From NCBI GenBank assembly GCA_012845835.1, contig JABAKD010000002.1:18103629-18167628 (forward strand): DNA of 64,000 nucleotides, given 5' to 3'. Below the pieces are notes generated by a model. The model was not told where the DNA came from. It saw only the letters and a list, made by a program, of their open reading frames with translations, and did not search any database. Positions 30,762 to 43,000 of this stretch are shown here, one piece after another. The position numbers were made by a program, and so were the translations under genes. Each line of letters begins with the position of its first letter. Within the stretch, counting starts at the first letter, position 1. Source of the stretch: Undaria pinnatifida. Taxonomy: Eukaryota; Sar; Phaeophyceae; Laminariales; Alariaceae.

Positions 30762-31688
30762 ATGCCACGCTCAGGAGCTCGCTCCAAGAAGAGCCGCGCG
30801 AAGGCCCGCAAGGCATCGACCTCTCGCGAGCAACCGACTCCTGCACCGTCGGGGAACTCCTTTGCGGCAATCGCACCTACCGACCAGGGCGGACCGGCCG
30901 AGTCCGACGAAGAGGAGGAGAACGCTGCAGATGATGCTGGAGCGCTGAATACGGCACCTGCCATCGCTGCCACCACGATGCCTGGACCATCTGCGGGAGC
31001 CGTTGGGGAAGGCTCGAGCCTGGCGGAGGACATTCTCACCGCGCCGAGCACTCTCCCAGCTATTGAGCCGGTCCGCGTCGAGACGGCGGCCTGCCTGCGG
31101 AAGTGCATGCTCGACGGCACCACGCCTTCAGCGTGGGTCTTGGAGCTGGTGCTGCCTGGCAGCCGGAAGCCCGCGAGTGGGCCTTCCGACAAGCAGATGG
31201 AAGAGGTGAGAGGAGCACCACAGCCGCAGCAAAACCTCGACGTTGTTTTTGAACGCGTGCAGATCCCTATGACACCTGCCACGCCCATCCAACAGCAGTC
31301 GAGTAGCTCTGATAGCAGCTGTACCTCTCCCCCTGACCACTCTCAACCAGCCCCCCTGACAGCGCGTACCACCTCTGCTGTAGAAGCACTTCCCACAGAC
31401 CCCCTGACAGCACGTAACACCTCTGCTGTAGAAGCACCTCCGACAGCACGTACAACCTCTGCTGTAGCACCCCCGAGCGCACACCACAACCACAACGAAC
31501 AAGCAAAACTTTCGATGAAAAAATCGGATGTGCCCCTTGCGCTCAGGTTGCACGGTTTACCCACTGAAGATGTGCCCGAAGTCATGGCGCTCTTCCACGC
31601 TCACATCCGCTTGCACGCCCCTGACGGCGGTTATCGACCACCACGCTGTGAGATACCTTGCATACTTAGTGACCGGCGGAGCAGCTAG
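30762..31688 (+). pseudogene. Gypsy Gag, N-terminal part
   Basis: The ATG at 30762 begins MPRSGARSKKSRAKARKAS, a basic start, then an acidic and Ala/Pro-rich stretch. Residues 195-240 hold imperfect repeats of TARTTSAVEAPPT, from a short DNA tandem repeat. The last residues (SDVPLALRLHGLPTEDVPEV) lead into the Gag core, but the frame shifts near 31630-31660 and ends at 31688. No zinc finger is in this part. Confidence 0.75.
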
Positions 31689-32116
31689 TACCATGAACCA
31701 AATACAGTGTGAGACGTTAGAGTGGCGCACAGACAAAAAGCTAGCACAACTGAACACTGAGGAGGTAGAAGTCAGAGCACCACGCAACTGGAGCGAGTGG
31801 GTGCATGCTTTTACAAACCTGTTTAGCCCCGTGAACCGCATCGTCCTCCTCGCTCGCACCGTCTCTATCCTAAAGAAAAGGCAGTAGTGAATCCGTCGAC
31901 TCTTACGGGCTGCGTGTAACTCAAGCATACGCGCGCCTCCTAGCCGAAGCCAAACGAACCGCCCCCGTCAACATCTCGCCATACAAACATGCATGGGAAA
32001 CATCGCTCATGGCATCTTTCGAAGCCGGTCTAGTTCCCGACGTACGTCTGAACATTATTCGTGAAGACCCCTCCATAACGTACCAACCCTCACGTACCCG
32101 TGCCAAAAACCATTAG
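31640..32116 (+). pseudogene. Gypsy Gag core in shifted frames
   Basis: Two successive frames carry the rest of Gag. One ends at 31887 (RNWSEWVHAFTNLFSPVNRIVLL). The other is about 31904-32116 (YGLRVTQAYARLLAEAKR, YKHAWETSLMASFEAGLVPDV), resembling the retrotransposon Gag domain. At least two frameshifts or short deletions separate them. Confidence 0.65.
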
Positions 32117-32214
32117 ACCAACGCCTTACGCGCGACCCCCACTCCCTCCCCGACCACGTATGCATCGGCCGTCACTGGCACATCCTCTGACCCGACCGAC
32201 AGTTAATCACATCG

Positions 32215-32487
32215 ATGGCCAACATCGAAAAAGCCATTGTGTCCAAACTGACGGCGGTGCGAGGCCGGGGCAAGAGCGTGACGTTCGAGCCAGCAACATA
32301 TGGCCCATCCGACAAGCGGGGCAGGTCGCCGAGTGGCGACGGGGGGAGAAGTAAGAAATCCAAGGTAGCGACCGGTAAAAGATGCGACTACCCGCTGTGC
32401 CGCCACCGCAACTCGCATTCACCCCCAGACTGCAGGCTGGCCAGAGCGCACGAGCGCGACGGCATAGTAGTCACAAAAAAACCGTGA
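32215..32487 (+). pseudogene. Gypsy Gag C-terminal part with unusual zinc-knuckle-like motif
   Basis: A 90-codon frame rich in Lys, Arg and Ser, with CDYPLCRHRNSHSPPDC, spacing CX4CX5HX4C rather than the standard CX2CX4HX4C. It ends at TGA 32485-32487. The pol frame begins only 15 bases later in the same frame, so one stop codon separates gag from pol. Confidence 0.65.
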
Positions 32488-32502
32488 GGGGGCCCGCGCC
32501 GG

Positions 32503-35091
32503 TTGCCTCAAACCGGTTGGGGGAGTAGGCATACTAGGATCACCAAACCCGCGGTAGAAACGATAGCGCCATCAGCTAGCGTAGCCGTGGCAAGTGCCGG
32601 TAGACCTAGTAGTAAGAGGAGGGATAAGTGTGGCCGAACAAAGAGCATCACCCCTCTGGCGAGTACCCATGCGAAACACGTACATGCAGACAAGCAGTCG
32701 AATACTGTAACAGACTTGGAAAATAAGCAGCAGGTTCCGAGTGTTCTAGCAGTACCGCGTGGAGTGGGACAAGCCATAGAAACAGCAAGCAGAGTCAAGA
32801 AGAGTAGTCAGCGTCAGAATTATACGTTTTCAACTTCCATGGTACCACAAGCGTTGTATGTTTCTGCTGCGACCCGCAAACTAAACGAGGAAATTGAACA
32901 TCAAGCTTTATTATCATGCAACGCTAACCGGGAAACGCACTTTGATGCTTTCCACGCGTCTGCCATGAGTGGGTATCCCAGATATCGCACAGCTCTCAAC
33001 TCTACGCCAAAGTGCGTACGAGTAAACGCCAGAGTTAATGATTATCCGGCGCACAATGTCACGATTGACACCGCGACCGATGTACCATGCATATCTGTTC
33101 ACTCTGTACAGATAAATCCCACAATGAAAGACACTCAAATTTTCGCAGTGCCCCCGGGAGCGATCAACCTCAGCAGCGCTGATGGGTCGCCTCTCAAATT
33201 TTTAGGATATGTTCGCTTTCAACTTACACTAAGAGATATTGCCCTACCAGTCGAAGCGCTCGTATTGCCTTCTTTAGGGCAAGACATTATGATACTCGAT
33301 AACACCATCATGGGCGCCTTCGGAGGTGTCGTCGACTGGAGTACAGAGCAATGGTCATTCAAAACCTCTCAAGTGACGATCAAAGCATCTCATCGTAGAG
33401 TAGACTTTACAGCACGCCCCGAGAACACTGCGACAGCTCCGTGCTCCGTGGTCACAGTTAACACTGCTGTAGAGTCGGTACCAGTCTTATGGCGACACAA
33501 ATGTTGCATCCTCCCCCAGAGTGAGATGGCAGTACAAGTAGAGTCAACGACAGCACCCGCAGAGACCACTGCTGCACTCAATGAACCACTCATCGTCACG
33601 TTCGAGGACGTCCAAACGTCCGCCGTACCTGAAGCTTTTCAAAATATGATAGTTGCTCGTACAGTGAGTCACTGGTCGGCCGCTGATAAAACACCAGTAG
33701 TCCAGATCGCGAACCCGTCCCATCAATACGTACACTTGAAACGCAACACCTTACTAGGTCACGTTGCGCCCGTATCGGTAGCCCTGAACAAAACGGCCAG
33801 TGCAATTCAACCAGACAGCAAGCCAACGGAATCCACGCGTAACGAACTTCGTGCAGCACTTACTCGAGCATTTGATAAAACCACGTTTACACCTGCCGAA
33901 TGCGAACTAGTGCTGACTCTATGCACGAAATATCGCAGCGTTTTTTCCTTGTCGCCTCAAGAGCTGGGTAAATGTACCCTAGCCGAAGCAACGTTTCCTC
34001 TTGACCCAGGAACACGGCCGGTAAATAGAACCCCGTACCGTGCAAACCCACGCGTACAGGAGACTATCGACAAGTGCGTGAAGCAGATGGAACAAGATGG
34101 AATAATTGAACAGCGCCCTAGTCCCTGGGGTTCCGCAGTAACTACTGTCGCAAAATCAGACGGCACTCCACGGTTCTGCGTAGATTGCAGGTCGACCATA
34201 GATAAAAGTCTGATAAAAGAGTCGTGGCCTATGCCTAACTTAGAAAGCCCCCTTGACACGGTCGGAGGAGCACGTTACATAACCTTGTGCGACCTACAAA
34301 ATGCTTACCACCAAATACCAGTAGCAGAGAGCGAACAAGATAAAACTGCTTTTGTGACACAGAACGGGAAGTGGGTTTTTAAACGCCTACCCTTCGGTAT
34401 AGCTAACGCGCTGTTTCTGTTCTCGCGAATTATGTCACTAGCTTTAGCACATTTTGGTCCCAAAAGTGGGCTCTTGGTTTATATGGACGACTGTACATGC
34501 TGTTCACCTACCTGGACAGGCCACTTACAGCTGCTAGAAAATATGTTCAAAGTCTTGCAAGCAGCCGGCCTCACCCTCAAACCATCGAAAGTACAGTTTG
34601 GCCCCCGAGAAGTTAAATACTTGGGACACATACTGACAGCCGACGGTATTCGGATCGGTGAGGATCGCGTCAAAGCTATAGTTGACTTGCCGACGCCTAA
34701 AACGGAGTTGCGGTCAGTGCTAGGAAGGGTTAACTTTGTACGCAACTTTATACCTTACTTAGCCGGTATCATAGCACCCCTGGTAGCCCTCACGAAGAAA
34801 GAGGCCGCCAAAAAAGTCGCTAAACGTTGGAGACCAGAACACGATCAGGCGTACACAACAGTGAAACAATTGCTCACTCAGGAGCCCGTACTTCAATTTC
34901 CTGATTTTTCTAAACACTTTGCGATACACGTTGACGCCTCAGAAGCAGGCGCAGGTGCATTCCTTGCCCAGCAGAAAGGCGATGACCTCGTGATAATTGC
35001 ATACTTTAGTCAACGCTTCAACGACAGCCAGCGCCAATACTCTGCTACGCTCAAAGAATGTTATGCTGTGGGCTTGGCCATCCAGCACTAG
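32503..35091 (+). pseudogene. Gypsy protease, reverse transcriptase and RNase H (first part)
   Basis: 862 codons open from a TTG after the gag stop. Protease-like NVTIDTATDVPCIS lies near residue 186-199; its DTA replaces the usual DTG. RT: TPYRANPRVQETIDKCVKQM, CVDCRSTIDKSLIKES, ITLCDLQNAYHQIPV and the catalytic box YMDD at residues 660-663, then LGHILTADGIRIGEDRV. In FGIANALFLFSR a Leu stands where Pro is usual. RNase H begins near 805 (FAIHVDASEAGAGAFLAQQ). A TAG at 35089-35091 cuts it inside RNase H, and the frame continues after it. Confidence 0.92.
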
Positions 35092-35628
35092 AGACCTTAT
35101 ATATGGGGACGACATTTTGTGTGTGTGACAGATCACGCGGCCCTGCGATACCTATACTCAATGCAAGATACATCGAACATGTTAACACGCTGGGCAATAG
35201 CTTTGCAGTCTTTTGACTTCACCGTCCAACACAAGCGAGGTAAACTACGCGTACCGGACAGGCTTTCATGAATGTTTGCGTTCGAGCACCAGCAAGAAGT
35301 AGCTGTGCCGTCCGTCGCTCCCATTTGCCGCAATGTACCAGATGACCCCAAGCTACAAACAGCCCGTGTTCCCCGACCATATCAGATCTCCGCCGACAAA
35401 TTGGCTAACCTAGAACCAGTACGCAGCGATAGAGACCTCTTTAGTGTGAAACCAGTATTCGTGAGCGCCACAAATGTTTTCATGTCCGTCCACCAAGAAA
35501 AACTCCGCTCAGCACAAACAGTAGAGTACGGACGGTACATCGATTACATACAGCACGCAGACGCACCATTACCCGAGAAAGAAACGAAAACAACCATGTC
35601 TTACAATTCAGTGCAGGACGGGCTGTGA
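35092..35628 (+). pseudogene. Gypsy RNase H C-terminal part and linker
   Basis: Same frame as the previous part. GRHFVCVTDHAALRYLYSMQ and TRWAIALQSFDFTVQHKRGK complete RNase H. A TGA at 35269-35271 follows RVPDRLS; one C-to-T change from CGA would explain it. The linker continues to a stop at 35626-35628. Confidence 0.85.
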
Positions 35629-36989
35629 TTTAAATCGTACCTTCTGGGATATCTTCGAAAACGAAGCAGCTTCCGCGATCAACTCGTAGTACCAGAGGCC
35701 CTTGTTGGATTCATTCTGCACGCCTACCACCATCACGTTTTATCCGGAGGACACTTCGCATCTCGCCCGACTTATGAAAAAAATCCGCCAGAAATATTGG
35801 TGGCCCGCCATCAGCCGCGACGTACGAGAGTGGTGCGAAAAATGCCAAGCGTGTCAACGACGAAAAACAGCACACAACAAACCCAAACTCCCGACAGGCC
35901 ATTTACCTGTCGAGCGGCCATTTCAACGAATATTGGTTGACTTAGTAGAGTACAAATCGGTATCAACTTCAGCCGCAGGGATCCAATGTAAAAACTTCTC
36001 TCCATGATGGACCCCACCTGACGAGGTTTGCGGTACTGTTGCCGGTACGTAATAAAACGGCCGAAACAGTAGCCAATGCCATAATCGAGAGAATAATCAG
36101 CATTTTCGGCCCACCAGAAACCTTGCATAGTGATCAAGGCCCCGAATTCGAGAATAAGGTGATATACCAGCTGCAACAAATACTCGGATACAAAAAGACC
36201 CGCACAACGCCGTACCGGCCGCAGGGTAATTCAGTGTCCGAACGGGTGCACTCAACGATGCGCAGCATGCTAGCAATGCACAGTGCAATTGATCAAAGCA
36301 ATTGGGCCACTCTCTCACCGTTTGTACAGCTAGCGCACAAAGCTAGTTTTAGTGCAGCGATGCATGAGACACCATGCTTCTTAATGTTCGGACGACAACC
36401 CCGACTCCCAGTCGATATAATCCTCGGTATTCCTCATGTAGGAAGAACAGCAGACACCGAGGAATTCGCAAAAAACCCACGGGACAATTTGCAAATCGCT
36501 TTAGAGCTCGCACGCCGAAACTTAACTGAGCGTGCGGACAAACAGGCAGAACAGAATAGCAAGCTTCAACCGTACCCGGTCTTCAAACCTGGACAGGAAG
36601 TAATCGTGTACAGACCTTACCAGGACTCGGATGGACCCAACCCAAAACTACTATTACCGTGGCGAGGACTGTATGTAGTTTGCCCAAAATTATCACCAGT
36701 GGTGTATAGAATACGAGTCACGAACGACACCCGAGAGGTGTCAGTCCACCTTGCTCACACAAAGCCCTACCACCTACGGGAAACACCATCCGCACCTCAA
36801 TTTGAGAAGGTGGCAGAATTGGTTTTAGGGGAGCCCAGTCCCCTACCCGAGTTGGACCAATCAGACGCGGCTCAACCCAAAATTGAGTCCTACTTCGTAG
36901 ACAGGGTAGTAGATCATAAACGGGGACCTGGCAGACCAAGCCCCCACAACTACAAGTACCGCCTAAGACTTCGAGGATACGGCCCTTAA
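35629..36989 (+). pseudogene. Gypsy integrase
   Basis: The zinc-binding part is split. The His region (HAYHHHVLSGGHF) is in one frame and WCEKCQACQRRKTAHNKPK in another, with a shift near 35756. The catalytic core follows: FQRILVDLVEYKS, then after another break near 36005 TLHSDQGPEFENK, then YRPQGNSVSERVHSTMR (D, D, E). From 36039 to the stop at 36987-36989 the frame is open. It includes the C-terminal domain FKPGQEVIVYRPY, PWRGLYVVCPKLSPVVYRIR and a basic end with RGPGRP. No chromodomain was seen. Confidence 0.9.
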
Positions 36990-37969
36990 TCCGACCTCGA
37001 GTATCGAGCGCACGAAATACCCTAATATCACGAATTGATCGCCGCATACCGAGCCCAAAAGGGTTTGCAACTCGCGATAACCCCACCCTCTTCCCCCCCT
37101 CTCCCACCTATCGGGAAACGGAAGCGTACAGTAGGCGGGGACGAGCACGAACTGTAACAGCGCAAATAGGTTCTCAGATGCTCCGCGGCGTAACCGAATA
37201 GCGAACAAGTTGGGAAACACAGTTGACTCAGCTGTAGGCACAAGGGTCCACAACGGTGATCAGAGTAGCACCAGCAGACATTTCAGTACACACTCGTGTC
37301 TACCATGGTCTGACGGGCACTCTACCCGGCATTCCGGTGGGAATAGCCGGGGGTAAGGAGACGTGAAGAAAATTGTTGTACCCAACGGGGGGAGGCTGTA
37401 AGAAGCGTGACACTTCGTGCCCGTGCCCGACACTCCGTTCCAAACGGAACAAAACAGCAACACCACCGTCAAGCCACAAACAATTTGTTCGAACACTAAA
37501 CACACAAAGGGAATGAGACCAACGCGACTCCACCCCACCTAAAACGAAGTCACACGTTGATGCAGCTAGACCAACTGAGCTGACTCCGAGTGGAAATATC
37601 TAGGCGGACCCGCCCACAAAAGAGAAATCACTAAACAATTTCGCTGCCCGTGGTTCCCAAAACGGCAACCACGAGGGGCGCACCAGTACGTGTGTCCACA
37701 CGGAATATGTGCGTTGAGATAATATTTGGAAACCCTATACAACTCCAGTATATGCTGTCAGTATGCTAGCTCGAAAATGTAAGCATCTTCGCTGGACCGG
37801 TGTTTCACACTCGTGTTTACTAAACACGTCAGTTATAAGGAGTAGATGCACGCATTTAACAGCTACTGTGTCTCGATCCGATAAATCGACACCCCGTTTC
37901 CTAAAATTGTCATCCTCCCGATGACCGCTACAATACCATCCCTAGCTAAGATGGGCTTGCAGCGAATAC
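36990..37969 (+). other. Gypsy 3' untranslated region
   Basis: About 980 bp after integrase without a recognisable additional gene. Confidence 0.7.
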
Positions 37970-37981
37970 AAAGGGGGGTGA
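37970..37981 (+). promoter_or_regulatory. Gypsy polypurine tract
   Basis: AAAGGGGGGTGA immediately upstream of the 3' LTR. Confidence 0.85.
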
Positions 37982-38373
37982 TGTGAAAGACAGGGTCGCA
38001 GATACCTATCGTAGATCTCGTACACGTATGCGCGAGAGGACACGTCACCGGCCAGGCAATACACGATTCCGGGTCGCGAACGGTGTCACCTGTCATAGAC
38101 GGCGTTGACCCGTTCCTGGAAGGTCAGCCACCGAAGGATGATCCCGCCGCATAACGAGAGGGCATAGGCCCACCGTCACTCTAGCCTTAGCATCTCCTTG
38201 CTACATCTAAGAAAGAAAGGTTTCAGCGTGCGTCCGCTGTGAAGACGATCGTCAAGGGACCTCAGCACCGCGACGCCCTCTCCGCTTCGATTTCCGCTCC
38301 ACGACGAGCACCAGATCTCCGGGACCGCCCTCTCCATTTCGACACCGGGATCCCGTGAGAGACCAGGTTCCAT
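37982..38373 (+). repeat. Gypsy 3' LTR
   Basis: 392 bp, about 4% substitutions from the 5' LTR, mostly transitions. AGTAG follows at 38374-38378. Confidence 0.93.
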
Positions 38374-38378
38374 AGTAG

Positions 38379-38699
38379 TATTAGTTTAAATGCAAAGTTT
38401 TGTTCTTGAGCAACAGTACGATAATTTGGGAGGAAAACCTGTAACCGCGGAAGTTGTTTCTTGGGAAGTTGGAAAGGTTCATAGTATGAAATTTGTGGAA
38501 CGCAGCATCAACACACACGGGGTTTGTGAACGAAAGCACGAACAATGAAAATGGGCTACAATGGTACGCATATGTTGCCAGTATGTGTTATTGTTTCCTA
38601 TGAGTGCACCAGTGTATCTAGTATGCCAACTGCAGGAGTACTTGGAAATGCGTTGACAATTATGTTTTTTGTTTACAGTCAATTTGTAGTTTTTCGCCC
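38379..38699. other. unassigned spacer
   Basis: No feature seen. Confidence 0.4.
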
Positions 38700-39600
38700 C
38701 TTCTGAAGGGGTATTTACCCGGGAACTACCCGTACCCGGGACTTCTGCTAGTTCTCTACAAACCTACCCGTGCCCGGAACGTCTGCGAGTTATATACGAC
38801 GTTCATATCCGCACACGAACTTTCAATTTTCGTTCTGTCTTTAGGGTATACACGAAACCATACCCGGGTATTACCCTTCAAAGAACTTCTGTAACTTCTG
38901 TAGGACACTCATACTCGTAACCGGAACTTCTGTAAGTTCTGCACGCTGCTGCCACAAAGACCCAGGGTACGGGTACGACATGTTTATACCTGCCCGGAAC
39001 ATATGGAAGACCCAGGCTACGGTAGGGGGGTCCCCTTTTGGGCCTTTTATTTCAGTGGCCAGGGGTCACTCGTGCGAGTAACCCCTTTGTTCCTATGCGA
39101 TCTTACGTATTCTTCATTTTTTACATTGACGAAATTAATCCGCAATGCAAAGGTGATCTAAGCTGCGCCGAAACAAGTTCCTAAACCATCTTCATCCGTG
39201 GGGTACAGAGCCACTCGTGTGAGTAGCTCAAACACACCAGTGAAAATGGGGGTACCCCCCCTACCGTAGGCTTGGTCGGAAGTTCTGTACGCCCGTGCCG
39301 CAAAACCCGGAAGTTCTGGGTGTTTTTGTGAGACTTCAATACCCGTACCCGGAACTTCTGGAACTTCTGTAAGACTTTCACACCCGTACCCGGAACTTCT
39401 GTTAGTTCTGTAAGACCCGTGCCACAACACCCGGGGTAAGGGTTCAGCATGTTTTGTACCTGGCCGGAACTTTTGTGCGTCTGTCTGCCTGTGCCACAAT
39501 ACCCGGAAATTCTGGAAGTTCTGTAACACTTCCATGTCCGTACCCGAAACTTCTGTAAATTCTGTAAGACCCCCATTACGTTACCCGGAATCCACGAACC
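38700..39600. repeat. CCCGGAACTTCTG repeat element, copy 2, split by a MITE
   Basis: Same mosaic of about 40-46-bp units as 16290-16690, including AAACCATACCCGGG and ACGGGTACGACATG in the same order. It is interrupted by a MITE at 39009-39277. Removing the MITE and one copy of GGAA restores continuity. Confidence 0.85.
39009..39277. mobile_element. MITE, 4-bp TSD family, copy 2
   Basis: 269 bp, reverse orientation relative to 12101. Ends GACCCAGGCTACGGTAGG and CCTACCGTAGGCTTGGTC. GGAA lies on both sides (39005-39008, 39278-39281). Subterminal palindromes GGGGTCACTCG/CGAGTAACCCC and GAGCCACTCG/TGAGTAGCTC. Inserted in the CCCGGAACTTCTG repeat. Confidence 0.9.
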
Positions 39601-39685
39601 CTACGGAACTTAAGCAAGCGTGTTATTTTTTTATAGCATCATTCCTCGTGCCGAGCAGCCACGCAACGTAGTTTAAAGAAAATCA

Positions 39686-39733
39686 CAGTTTAATAGCAGT
39701 ATAATAGTAGCATGTTAGCATTATAATAGCACG
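39686..39733. repeat. AGCAGTATAAT minisatellite, array 3
   Basis: Short degenerate array of the same 11-bp unit. Confidence 0.75.
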
Positions 39734-39808
39734 AAATCTCAAGGCCGAAGACGGGGGTGTCACTCGCGTGAGTGACCGTGAGCCACTGCAACCCCGCCCG
39801 AAACCACA

Positions 39809-40078
39809 GACCAAGGCTACGGTAGGGAGGGTACCCCCGTCTTCACTAGTGCGTTTGAGCCACTCGCACGAGTGGCTCTGTACCTCACGGATGAATATGG
39901 TTTAAACAGTTGTTTTGGAGCAGCTTAGATTACCTTTGCATCGCGGATTGATTTCGTCAGTACAAAACATGAAGAAAACGTAAGATAGCAAAATAACAAA
40001 GGGGTTACTCGCTCGAGTGGCCCCTAGCCACTGAAATTCAAGGCCCAAAAAGGGATCCCCCCTACCGTAGCCTTGGTC
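39809..40078. mobile_element. MITE, 4-bp TSD family, copy 3
   Basis: 270 bp, about 97% identical to 12101-12368 by eye, with identical ends and palindromes. CACA flanks both sides (39805-39808 and 40079-40082). High identity between two distant copies points to recent activity of this family. Confidence 0.92.
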
Positions 40079-43000
40079 CACAGTGACCTCGCTACCGCAC
40101 CTTTGGTCACCCGTACCACATAAATATTGTAGGTGATTTTATTGAAGCGTGCTACGATAATTTTGGCGTGTTGTTTTGCTCTCCGACACGGGGCTCCTCC
40201 ACCAAGTTCAACTGACGAAATACCAATGACCGGGTGAGTCCCACTTTTGATGTTGGCACAGCTGTTTCTACGTATTCCTAGGCGATGGGATGGTTCGCCA
40301 TGATTGAACGTACTTCTATAGTCTACAGCATTGTTCAAAGTCCATGTTTGGATGTGTTTGGATGATACTCATGGAGCTGCTCGAATGAAAACATCCGAAA
40401 AATACAAAGTGCACCTCAACGGCAGCGTTCGTTACTTGGAGCTATGCCGTGAGCACCAGGGTGTGAGCACCAGGGCGTCGACTGCTGTGCATAGTGTGTT
40501 GCCATAACTACAGTCTGTCTTTCACACCCAAGCGCTTCTTGAAAAGGGCGTATATCTGCGGCGCACGGCAACCGCCCCGCACGTTATGACAAAACCGATT
40601 GCGCGTCGGACACCGACCAAGGTTGACGGGAACGCTATTCGACGCTGAATTCATACCTGGTTTATAAATGATGCTCCATAGCTCCACAGAGCTGTACTAT
40701 CGGCGGTGAACGCTAGTAGGCATTGTGTGCATCTAACAAAAGCGCGCTCACTTTGTGCCTTCACTAGATATGCACCGCAACCACTGAGCTACTCGGGCAG
40801 CGTGGACTACTGTACTATACAGCGGTTGAGATGTGCCTCTCATACTATAGCCGTACGCTTGGTTACACTGCGTAGGACGTGCACTTGTTCACATCCGCAC
40901 GTGCCGACATGCCATCAAGGTTGGACCAGACCGCTGATACATTTACTCATTCCATTTGAAACGAAATATCAGCTTCTCTCCGAATGCATCGGTCGTGCTG
41001 CATGTTGTGTCGCCATCACCCACCTCAATCTGAACTCCGCGCTAAATACATCGATCGTGGTATTATACCATTTCAACTTCACCCACCTCCGCCCATGGCT
41101 TCTCGATTACTAGGAGCGTCGCGTTATCTGGACTTCGTTTTGGTAGCCCATCGTTGCGTTTCCGGGCTCGTCGTAAGTATGTCCCAGGTCCGCAGCTGCC
41201 CGGCAAATAAAACGTCGATGCTGTCGTGTGAGCAAATGTGAGAAAGTGCAGGCTGGAACGGGCCACAGCGAGTGCGTCCGCGCATAGCAGGGCCTTCAAG
41301 TCGTCCAGAAGATCCCGGTCCTGGGTGCAACGTGGTCAAGACAAAACCAAATCAAAGGGCTACACGTCAGGCAGCGTTTGTACGCACATGAGTGAAAGCG
41401 GCCAGACTTTTATAAAGGCACATGTACAATATGTTCAACGTTTTTGGAATACTTTTCTCGTTCCTTGTACGCCTAGGACGTGAAATTGTTCTTCGGGTCG
41501 CATTCCCAGTCTTCCCAGTTTGGTTGTTAGACTAAGGTAGACAGGGGCCTCAGAAGTCACGGGGGGGGCCTCTGTATGTTATCATGCACCTGCTGGAATA
41601 CGACTCGGTTCATACTGAAGAGAGAGAGAGCCTTACATGGTGTAAGGCGACGTTTTGCCCCAATAGTCCGGCGTCGTTGAGCAGCTTAAGAACCCCGTAC
41701 GTCGGATTCATCTCCTTCTTTTCTTTCCAAAATGATAAGATGGACACGTCGGACCAGGCCCTGCTTCCAATCACGTCCAAGAAAAACTGCAGGGGAGGCT
41801 TCGCCGCACAAGAGAAAAGTCGCCGGGGGGATGCCAGAGGGAAAGGGGTATGGAGGTCAACAGTAAGTACTTTTCACATCAAGAGAGAACCACGCGCGTC
41901 AAGATATGTTGTGACAAAAAACCTCGAGACATGCTACGAAAAATGACATACGAGCCACGATAGGAGGACCACTTCTGGGCAGACTTAGCACATTATACCA
42001 CGCAAAGAAAGGGAAATGGGTCGCATCCATGCATATTCTTAGGTAAACTACTACTGTTAGGCTGTTACGTGGATTATCATCTCGATGACCTGCAAATATG
42101 TACCTGGATCATCACACGCAGTACTTGCTACCCTAGCTGGAAACAAAACGGGTGGGGGACGAACTTGCTGCAATCCAACACAACAACTCTCGAGCCATGT
42201 TTGATCGGCCATGACCATGATAATCCTTTTCCCCGACTTCCCCCTGGGTGGGCTTTCGCCATGGATGTTGTTTTTTCTATCATTTAATTGAGCAATTATC
42301 ATGCACGCATTCGCACCGTCTTCACACAGGAGCCAGGGCAAAATCAATAGCGCGTGTCAATGTATGGCGTGGCCAATGCTCCGCAAATTATTTGGGTATT
42401 TTTTTCTAAACAATATGCCCCAATACCGAGTGCCTCTTTGGCGTAGAGTCCGCACTCCCGGTAACGCCCCGGGTGCTTACGCATCATCCGGGCACGTGCG
42501 CCGGCTATGGTAGCCTGAGGATCAGCGCACCTGTTTGGTCCGCATGCACTAGCATACTCGAACCTACCTGGCCAAATGTCGGGCGTCGGTCGCCTTCCCA
42601 TTGAGGGTTGAAAATGTCACCCGATCGAATGTGGATTACCAGAGATCCGGCGCTTTGGCTACTGCCAGTACCGGCGTCTTCCGCGCTAATGTTCTCGGTG
42701 CTAAGGGTTTCCATCCGATCTGTGGTGGAATGGCAGAAGCTCGTTGAGTTCACCACAGAACCCAAGTAGTGGGCCTCGCAACCCCTGACGAAGACGTGGT
42801 TGAGGCATTCGAGGAGATGCGGGTGGACCCCTTGGTAGAAGAGGAAGATTCAAGGGGAACACGGGAGCAAGTAGTTATGTGTCTATTGCACAATGCAGCT
42901 GGCTACGAAGAGCAAACGAGGACAACAAGGGCGCACGCTATGTGTGACAGAGGTAGAATATTTCGGCTAAAAACGTTTTTAGAACGACGACGCCCCTTTA

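Larger units (their letters stand above)
30260..38373 (+). mobile_element. Ty3/Gypsy LTR retrotransposon (8.1 kb), degenerate
   Basis: AGTAG lies at 30255-30259 and 38374-38378 (target duplication). LTRs start TGTG and end CCAT, with a likely primer-binding site and a polypurine tract in place. Domain order is gag, protease, RT, RNase H, integrase, which is the Gypsy order. Gag and integrase are broken by frameshifts and RNase H by two stops. About 17 substitutions in 392 aligned LTR bases (about 4%) make it older than the neighbouring Copia. Confidence 0.94.
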
